A stretch of 64,000 nucleotides of DNA from Phellopilus nigrolimitatus. Its lineage: Eukaryota; Basidiomycota; Agaricomycetes; Hymenochaetales; Hymenochaetaceae. A model generated the notes under the pieces. The model had not been told where the DNA came from, did not search any database, and saw only the letters and a program-made list of their open reading frames with translations. Positions within the stretch are counted from its first letter, which is position 1; every line of letters begins with the position of its first letter. Of this stretch, positions 57,601 through 64,000 are shown piece by piece. The position numbers were made by a program, and so were the translations under genes. The stretch spans positions 62,001 through 126,000 of the forward strand of contig JAJOHG010000052.1 of assembly GCA_021029095.1 (NCBI GenBank), written 5' to 3'.

Positions 57601-59186
57601 ATCTCGTCGTAAATACGATTCTGATTTTCTTTTATAGCATCATCATATGCATCCAGTCACAACGACACGCCATTCTTTATGTACTTCGCGTCGACGACAC
57701 CTGAGTCCGAGAGTAGGAATACTCGATTGCAGACTGCGCTTCTTTTGCAAGGTTCCTGTCTCTACGACGTGGAAAAGGTGCTCATGCGGATACAAGAACA
57801 CAAGAAGGTCCTGAGACTTGAGATGGCTATTCTCTATGGGAAGGTATGATTTGAAGCATTGCATGTTATCACACCTATGGACAAAAATCTATATGTTTAG
57901 CTCGGTCGTCACGAAGAGGCAATCTCGACCCTCGTGCGTGACATTCACGACCCGACATCTGCTGAGTCGTACTGCACCCTCGGCGGAGACGTCATCCCAG
58001 GCAAAGTCGCGTGGGCTGTCGGCGAGCGTTGCGGCTTGCAGCGGTGGGCCGCCCTTGTGACGGGTATTGCCCCGGCACTCGGTCTCGGCTCTACGGCGGG
58101 GTCAACCGCGTCGGCCGCGAGTGCGCGTACGAAGACGGCAGATGAAGGAACCAGGCGCGAATTATTGAAGGTGCTACTGAGTGTATACATGGCCGGCGGG
58201 TGAGCCTTCCAGCTCGTCTCAGTTTCAAGCTCGACTAAATAATGCGCTGTAGGGAGTCAACGATGGGTCGCACATCCCGCCTGCTCAACTCACAAGCGAT
58301 CAATCTCGATGTTCTAGATGTACGATTGCTGCTACCTTCTCTATCGCTACTTTTCTGTTGATGCTTTTACGTTATTCGTATTGCAGGTCATCCAGCATGT
58401 CCCACCAGATTGGCCGCTCAGCTCGATGTCCTCCTTCCTCACGCGGTCCTTACGACGTACGCTGCACTCGCGCCACGAAGGCCAGATCATCAAAGCCATC
58501 AGTGCCGGCCAAAACCTCGAGGTGCGAATCTGCCCGATACTCCTCTTTTCCCTTTCCCTGCCGTTCCTCGCTCCTCGCATGATACTTCGCTCTTATCTTC
58601 CCTGAATGGGAAAAGAGCTGGTGGAGATTGGGTCATGATTCATCGCCTTTTTCCGAGCAGCTACGTGATTGCCCGGACCTGGTCTTCTTTCCTCCTGCGC
58701 CTCCGTCGATAACGTTATTCCGACGTCCGAATCACATGAGAAGAGTAACGCCTGAATCCTTCGACTCGGGACATAAGGCTTGCTTCCGGGTCTGTTCGGT
58801 TGCAGATGCGGAGCCCTCGAAAGCTGTGCAAAATTTGGCTTTTCCTTAAATCACATGCTTCGCGTCCTGCCTCCTCATATGCTGACATTTTCCTTTTGGT
58901 TCGTGTGGTTTAGGTCGTCGATAACACATGGCTCGTGCTACGTGAGCAGGGTGCCGTCGTCGAGGAGGCCGTCGACGATGACGGCGACGGGAGCGAGGGC
59001 GGGGACGAGAAGATTCTGCTGAACGAGAAGGCAGGGCTGTATGACGACGTCCCGGTCGACGCCGCCGTGGCCCTGGAGACGCCCTCCGAACCGAGCAGTG
59101 TTGCAGAAATCCGGGTGGATGTGCGGAAGGCGCAGGCCGCACTCAATGGAAGGGATCGCGGTGCGCATGCGGTGGACGCTGGCTAG
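54680..59186 (+). CDS. CNH-domain endosomal tethering protein (Vps3/TGFBRAP1, CORVET type)
   Basis: Large protein with an N-terminal citron-homology (CNH) beta-propeller and a helical Vps39-type body. This is the layout of Vps3/TGFBRAP1 (CORVET) and Vps39 (HOPS), which tether endosomes or vacuoles through Rab5/Rab7. ATG 54680 (MAFTSVNPLDVPPYQLQELV) begins the propeller. The next strands read GSEIYVGCSDGTLLRYALQ, then SKALILSDHQIHFYVIPSLD, RRVGRYLCAADNENYDMIDL and LDYPYVAALLPNRTIEIHSI. The helical part includes FEKSGQYNALCKLYMKSGNE (about 56970), GVKYLEYLVLQKR and EVLMRIQEHKKVLRLEMAIL-like segments (near 57770-57835), and GRHEEAISTLVRDIHDP. The last exon follows an unusually long intron (about 58523-58914). 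It gives VVDNTWLVLREQGAVVEEAV and an acidic end, stop TAG 59184-59186. No C-terminal Cys/His zinc motif is visible. Confidence 0.85.
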
Positions 59187-59511
59187 CTGGGCTGGGCCTG
59201 GTCTTTTTTTACCTTGTGGTTTTGATTTGATAGGCCTTATTGTCGTCGATTTTCTTTCTGCGTGTATGATCTATTGGCATATGTATCTATAGTTGGCACC
59301 TAGTAACTAATCGAAGGCAGGGGATAGAACAGGATGAAGCAGTGTGTTTTGAGATAAGTGGATCTCGAAATAAGACCGAGGGGGAAGAGCGGGGAATGAC
59401 AAGATGCTACATAGATTGGGAGAAACCCAAATGAGTGTAAGGAGGTCCGTATCCACAATATAACCAAGGTGTCGAAAAACCGAACAGAAGAAATCCAAGA
59501 CGCGAGCGTAA

Positions 59512-60680
59512 TCAATGTGGTCCCCCGTTCTGATGAACTGGCGCGCCGTTCGTCTTCGGGCTCCGCACCGCGTTCGCCACGCCCTGTGCCCTTGCGGAGG
59601 CACCCGCGAGTAGGGGCTTCACCTGCTGCTCGATTGTCACGCGCAGCTGCCCGAGCTTCTCGGCGACGGGCGCGTCCGCGCGTAGGGTATCCTTCACCTG
59701 GCCGATGACCGTGCCGACGCGCTCGGAGAGCCCGCTGAGCGAGGTCTGCGCGTGCGCGGGGAGCGCAGCCGCGGACGCCTGCAGGCTATGCAGCTCGGAG
59801 AGCATCGTGTCGGAGAGCGCGTGTACACGCGCAGTGGCGGCGTCATAGGAGGTCGAGAGGGTGACGGAGATGGTCTGGGCGGTGGCCGTTGCGCGCTGTC
59901 TGTATGCAGATTGTATGCAGATAAGGATGAGAATTGTTTCGTCAGATGCGCCGAAGAATGAAATGCTCTTACACAAGGATGTTGTGCTCTTGAATTTGCT
60001 TGATCTGCTCGCCCGTGAAGACAGTGATGGTGTCCTTGAGGTCGAGAGAGAGACGGTAGGCACGTTGATACTGGTAAGTATCTTTGGGCGTGTCGGCCAC
60101 GGGTACATCCGGGCCAGGAGCGTCTGAGTCTGTCCTCTCCCTTCTTGCCGTTGATCGCGCCCACAACATATGCTAGGCGGTCAATTACAGGAGTAAATTT
60201 CTGCAATATTGTCAGATCGCGTCATCAGGATAGCTTGGGGATGTATCTCACCTGGTCGATTCCCTGCGCGAGTCCGTAAGCCGGAGTCCTCACCCTGTCA
60301 TCAATCGTTTTGTTTGCAAAACTGTATGCGTGCTCGCTGTGCTGCTTCAGCGTGCCGTATATCTCCTCCGTGGGCGCGTGGAACGGATAAGGGTAGCGGC
60401 TCTCAACCGCGTCGACTGCCTTGTTCGCAAAACCGTCCGCGCGCAGGATGACAGGTGAGAGACGGGACTGGATTGGCTCCGATGCTCGGAACGCGGCGTA
60501 TCCCCAGGCTTGAGCAGTCGAGTAGGGTGTTTTGGTGTATGCGTTGCCCGCGAGCGTGGCGTGCACGGCGGCGAGCGAGTCGCTGATGAGTGGGATGCTC
60601 GCGACGCGGGTGAGGACGGTGACCTGGGGTGTCGCCGTCGTCGACGACGTCGACGGTGCTGCTTGTGTTTCTGTCGCCAT
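59512..60680 (-). CDS. Fungal perilipin-like lipid droplet protein (Cap20/MPL1 family)
   Basis: Coats lipid droplets and helps regulate triglyceride storage. ATG 60680 (MATETQAAPSTSSTTATPQV) is followed by VTVLTRVASIPLISDSLAAV and the conserved region AYTKTPYSTAQAWGYAAFRA. A second block reads VILRADGFANKAVDAVESRY then PYPFHAPTEEIYGT, the perilipin-like repeat of amphipathic helices. After short introns come KFTPVIDRLAYVVGAINGKK and YRLSLDLKDTITVFTGEQIK. A long Ala-rich helical C-terminus (SLQASAAALPAHAQTSLSGL) ends at TGA or equivalent at 59512-59514. There is no signal peptide or membrane helix, as expected. It is convergent with the Vps3-like gene, 325 bases apart. Confidence 0.85.
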
Positions 60681-62000
60681 TAATGATGGAGGTAAAAGTT
60701 GAAGAATGGTGAAACTGAATGCGCGAACTACAGAAGATATAGAGAACTGCGCCCATCCGCATGTGATTCCTGGACTCGTATGACGTAAGTCATGTCCGTT
60801 CCTGGACGATGCTTAATCGCGGCTATATCCATTTGGCAACATCGACGCTGAAACTCGGAAGGTTACTGGAATGCCTGGAATGCTTCGGAACTCCTTTTTA
60901 TATCATCAATTCAGTCTGTACGCAGGAATACTACACTCGGGCTCATGGCTTCCTGGAGTGAATGTTCAATACAGATAACGCATCTCAAGGCTCACACGAT
61001 ACATTCAAAATGTGGCTCCACAAGGGCGCACAAGCCGCCTTCGGAAGAACCTAAGAAACACATGGTCGTCTTCGAGCGTGCATATTCGGAACGATCCACC
61101 GGATGGCGATATAGTAACGTCTGCGATGACACATTCCGTCAAAATAGACATGAAAGACGTCAGACCTTTAAATTACCAAAGAGGAAAAACCTCAGATCCT
61201 CCACCTCTAGAGAGGAAGAGGGTAGCACACGACTTTTGTCATGATGCTTCTAGTTAAATATCTAGTTCCTCTTTTCATATGAAAACCCAGATCCTCTAAT
61301 AGTTTGAAAACCGAACGGGGCCTGGATCCCGAGCAGTTTAGAGACCCCGACTCCGCGGAAACGCCGGCATCTGACAAGCTTGAAATGCTGTATTTACTCC
61401 GGCGTCTATCTAGGCACAGTGAGGAAATCGATGTAGCTCATTTAGGAGTATTGTTTTTCTTTTACGCACGTAGTATGCGTCTCTCCATGTACATGACGAT
61501 ACAAGTCGGGCATCTGTAATATAGCTGTTGAATCCATATTTAATTGTGTAGACACTCGTTGCAAATAGCGCCGAAGGTCAACACATTCTTGGGTTGAAGA
61601 AAGATAGGAAATATCTGACAAGGAACATTTAAACTGAGTGACAAAATTTTCAGCAATTGTCCATCACCAGTTACTATGTACTTATTTCAAGAAGAAATAT
61701 TCACCAGCATGTATAGTCAATCGAGTAAAATTTAGATAAATCGATATTCACACTCCTAAATGCTAAAGAGGAGGTATAACATATGACTTCTTCGTAAAGC
61801 TAAATAAATAAGTGTTTTCGCATTTCCGCGTTACGTCACTAGAGCAATATAAAGGCAGGAGTTATGCAGGCTAGAAGAAAAGTCGGGATACACTCAAAAT
61901 ACAACGGAGAATAAGCAAGCTGATGGTCAAGCGATGAGTTTGAATATACAGAAAGCATATGAGACTTGATTATATCTTTACTCGGAATTGTAGGAGATGT
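60681..62000. other. AT-rich intergenic region
   Basis: Between the perilipin promoter and the stop of the Zn2Cys6 gene. Notably AT-rich from about 61540 to 61990. Short frames only; none supported. No repeats or RNA genes recognised. Confidence 0.45.
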
Positions 62001-63036
62001 CTATTTCTGTGAATAGTCATAGCCACGGAAGGTGCCACTACCGTGCTGACTGTCCATTGAACTCGAGCCAAGGGATGATGTCGACGGCACACAGTTAGAA
62101 GAGCTCTGAAAGGCCGGAAAGGGCACCCCCAATTCTCCCTGGTACCTGGGGATAGTGTTGTAGCCCATAGGCCCGACAGATTCACTGTTATTCAAGGAGA
62201 TATATCGATTCAATAAAACCCGGTAGTGTTTGTAAGAAGAGACTTACGGCGGAGGCATTTGAAAAGGGGTTTGAAGAGGGGCTTGAAACATGGAGTGATG
62301 TCTGGGTTGGCCAACCCAGTTCGAGTTGTTGTGGACGTGAGTTCCAGCTAAGTTTTCAATGTGCGCCTGCCTGTGCTAGTATTAGAATCCAATTAATGTC
62401 CAAAATTCAAACCCGAATTTGCATACGTATAAGCCGGATAACAAGTGTCATCCAATTTTCCACTCATCATACTTGTGATGTCGAGGCTTGGCTCTGGGTA
62501 CATGCGAGGTGCCACCATAGTGTTTTCGTGGGGGGTCTGCACCAAAATGAAATAAGTAAATAAGCTATAATAGATAATGTGACTCACCGAGGGTGCCTTG
62601 CACTCAAGCCCGTAGCTTTCGCATCGCTCACAGAACCTGCGGGCCTCATTTTTTCCTTTGACCAAAACGCACTGAAAAGCAGAACTAGTGAATCGGAATG
62701 CGACAAATTTAATTGTAGGTAAATACTCACTCTAACTTTATTGGTGGTGCAATTTTGGCATGGGTTACGGTTTTTCGAGCGGTATACTCTGCGAGCCTTC
62801 GTTGGTTCCTTGGCAGTGTCCACAGGACTGAAGTAGTCGAGAACATGATGGAGATGTATCGCGTTCTCTCCGAGAAGGTCGTAGAGATGTACATCGCCAC
62901 AATTTCCAGCAGCTATATCGTGTAGAGCAGCACGTAGCTCATTCTTGTTCGAGATGAGTTGGAGAGAAAGCAGTATTTCGGTAAACGCTAAGGCCCTTCG
63001 AGCGGCGATGGTTTGTTGGGGAGAAGGAGTCGTCAT
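62001..63036 (-). CDS. Zn(II)2Cys6-type DNA-binding protein
   Basis: Probable transcription regulator. ATG 63036 (MTTPSPQQTIAARRALAFTE) starts an N-terminal helical region (LSLQLISNKNELRAALHDIA, then YDLLGENAIHLHHVLDYF). A basic stretch (KARRVYRSKNRNP) leads into the binuclear zinc cluster, split by an intron near 62670-62730. It begins CQNCTTNKVRC and continues FCERCESYGLEC, fitting C-x2-C-x6-C-x12-C-x2-C-x6-C. The remaining exons are Pro/Ser/Gln-rich (MVAPRMYPEPSLDITSMMSG; ESVGPMGYNTIPRYQGELGV) and end at TAG 62001-62003. The zinc cluster lies in the middle of the protein rather than at the N-terminus. The 12-base GGCGCC array lies about 130-190 bases upstream of the ATG. Target genes are unknown. 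Confidence 0.75.
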
Positions 63037-63166
63037 GTTGAGTGAGGAGGTTATGTGCTGTCTGTACCAGTGTCTGGTATACTCGTCGAGTTTTATAGTT
63101 AAACATAGCAGGTGCTTATAATAAGTATATCCATGGTTACTGAATGTGAATGACATGCTTTGGAGA

Positions 63167-63226
63167 TTTGGCGCCGATTTTGGCGCCGAAACTGGCGCCG
63201 TATTTGACGCCCGGTTTGGCGCGCAG
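63167..63226. repeat. Five tandem 12-base repeats built on GGCGCC (E2F-like)
   Basis: Units start at 63167, 63179, 63191, 63203 and 63215, exactly 12 bases apart, with consensus TTTGGCGCCGAA. Three units keep the full palindrome GGCGCC; the other two read GACGCC and GGCGCG. TTTGGCGC resembles the E2F/DP consensus (TTTSSCGC). The array sits about 130-190 bases upstream of the Zn2Cys6 start, where it may act as a cluster of binding sites. It could instead be a plain minisatellite. Confidence 0.85.
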
Positions 63227-64000
63227 TTTCAACGTGTAAAGAAGACGAACACACGAGTGCGACTTGAGGGGATAAGTGGACCAACTTGATACGGATCTGG
63301 TCTACCTGATTGACTCGAAAGCCCAAGATGGTTTTAAAGCTGATCCGAGGACCTGAGAACCACCCAAACTGCGAGATGGCATTTATTTAATGCCACATCG
63401 GACTAGCAGACTTAACACAGGTTGAACACTAGCTCTCTTGTTGTGTACATGTACATAATTATCGTCATTTTCCTCAGGCACTCGCTTACCACCGAGTCTT
63501 CTTTCGGGAGTAAGCTTCCCGCATATAGTAATTCCTGGATAAACACTGCAGATCCCCGGCGCCAAACTTAGTTTCTTTAATTTGTGACGATCGCGGGCAT
63601 TTGACCACTATTCCCCTCATTGCAAGTACAACTTTACAGGACTGGTATCTACAATCTCCTAGGCTACAACTTCAAGTGCAAAACTGGAAACTTGACGCCC
63701 TTTCGAACTAACTTAGCTTGCATGTATATTGTTGATTGCATATGTAACTCATGCTGACTACTATCGACACCCTTTAGACACCAGGCGCAGCGGATCGTGC
63801 CTTGCATGTTTCAATATCCTTCTTTGTAGTACTTAACAAGGGTTCTACTTTGAGGCTTGCCTACTTCTCGCTCATAGGACACCAGAAAGAAGAAAAGGGT
63901 GGGTGGGTGGGTGGCGTGCGACAATTGACCACCCACCAAATGATCAGGAGTGTATTGATCCAACTACCAGACGGGGCGGGTTATTTCATACGCTAAGCTC
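63227..64000. other. Upstream/intergenic region to the window end
   Basis: No gene supported. It holds the G-rich tract listed separately and otherwise only short frames. It may include distal control sequence of the Zn2Cys6 gene. Confidence 0.4.
63897..63914 (+). repeat. GGGT tandem repeat with G-quadruplex pattern
   Basis: Four consecutive GGGT units followed by GG. The four G3 runs with one-base loops match the classical pattern for a stable parallel G-quadruplex on the + strand. It is not the fungal telomere repeat TTAGGG. Confidence 0.7.

Noticed and set aside
63099..63326. 75-codon - strand ORF containing RRQ-type repeats
   Set aside because: The peptide repeat is just the 12-base GGCGCC array read in frame; there is no start context or continuation.

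Overview
The window is nuclear DNA of a filamentous basidiomycete, most likely an Agaricomycete. Nearly every gene is split by many short GT-AG introns of about 45-60 bases, and there are no operons or Shine-Dalgarno signals. The gene content is fungal: a Zn(II)2Cys6 factor, a perilipin-like droplet protein, a leucine/lysine-rich F-box protein and a Kex2-type repeat precursor. No rRNA, tRNA, CRISPR array or intact transposon was seen. Exon ends were placed by eye from reading frames and splice consensus, so terminal coordinates are firmer than internal ones.

Layout, left to right: an ABCC-type ABC transporter (480-6966, +); a single-pass membrane protein (8417-9633, +); a multi-exon protein of unknown function, perhaps broken (about 10039-11855, +); a secreted Pro/Lys/Arg repeat protein with Kex2 sites (12636-13151, -); a MAPEG-family protein (14229-15163, +); condensin subunit 3 / CAP-G copy A (15363-20081, -) and copy B (20310-24566, +), divergently arranged around a 228-base shared promoter; an unknown protein (24794-25685, -); a Polo-like kinase (26866-29722, -); an F-box protein (30071-31767, -); a second, broken copy of the ABC transporter (33368-38755, -); SDHAF2 (40017-40604, -) divergent from a CBS-domain protein (41065-42989, +); two conserved-looking unknown proteins (43887-45276 and 47767-48722, both -); the small GTPase ARL8 (50007-51408, +); a CORVET-type Vps3/TGFBRAP1 protein (54680-59186, +); a perilipin (59512-60680, -); and a Zn2Cys6 protein (62001-63036, -) with a 12-base GGCGCC repeat array upstream.

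Two structures dominate. First, positions 1-7030 and about 33311-39178 form a long inverted repeat carrying the ABC transporter. The right copy has lost about 1.07 kb, removing most of the second membrane domain and the Walker A motif of the second ATPase domain, while the rest stays highly similar. Second, condensin CAP-G, normally a single-copy essential gene, is present as two intact-looking but diverged paralogues in head-to-head orientation. Their shared promoter holds two copies of the palindrome GACGCGTC (MluI cell-cycle box). The midpoint of the ABC inverted repeat falls in this promoter.

The genes do not form one pathway. There is a loose cell-cycle theme (two condensin genes, Polo kinase, MCB and E2F-like sites) and an endolysosomal theme (ARL8, Vps3-like protein), but adjacency here is not evidence of a shared process.
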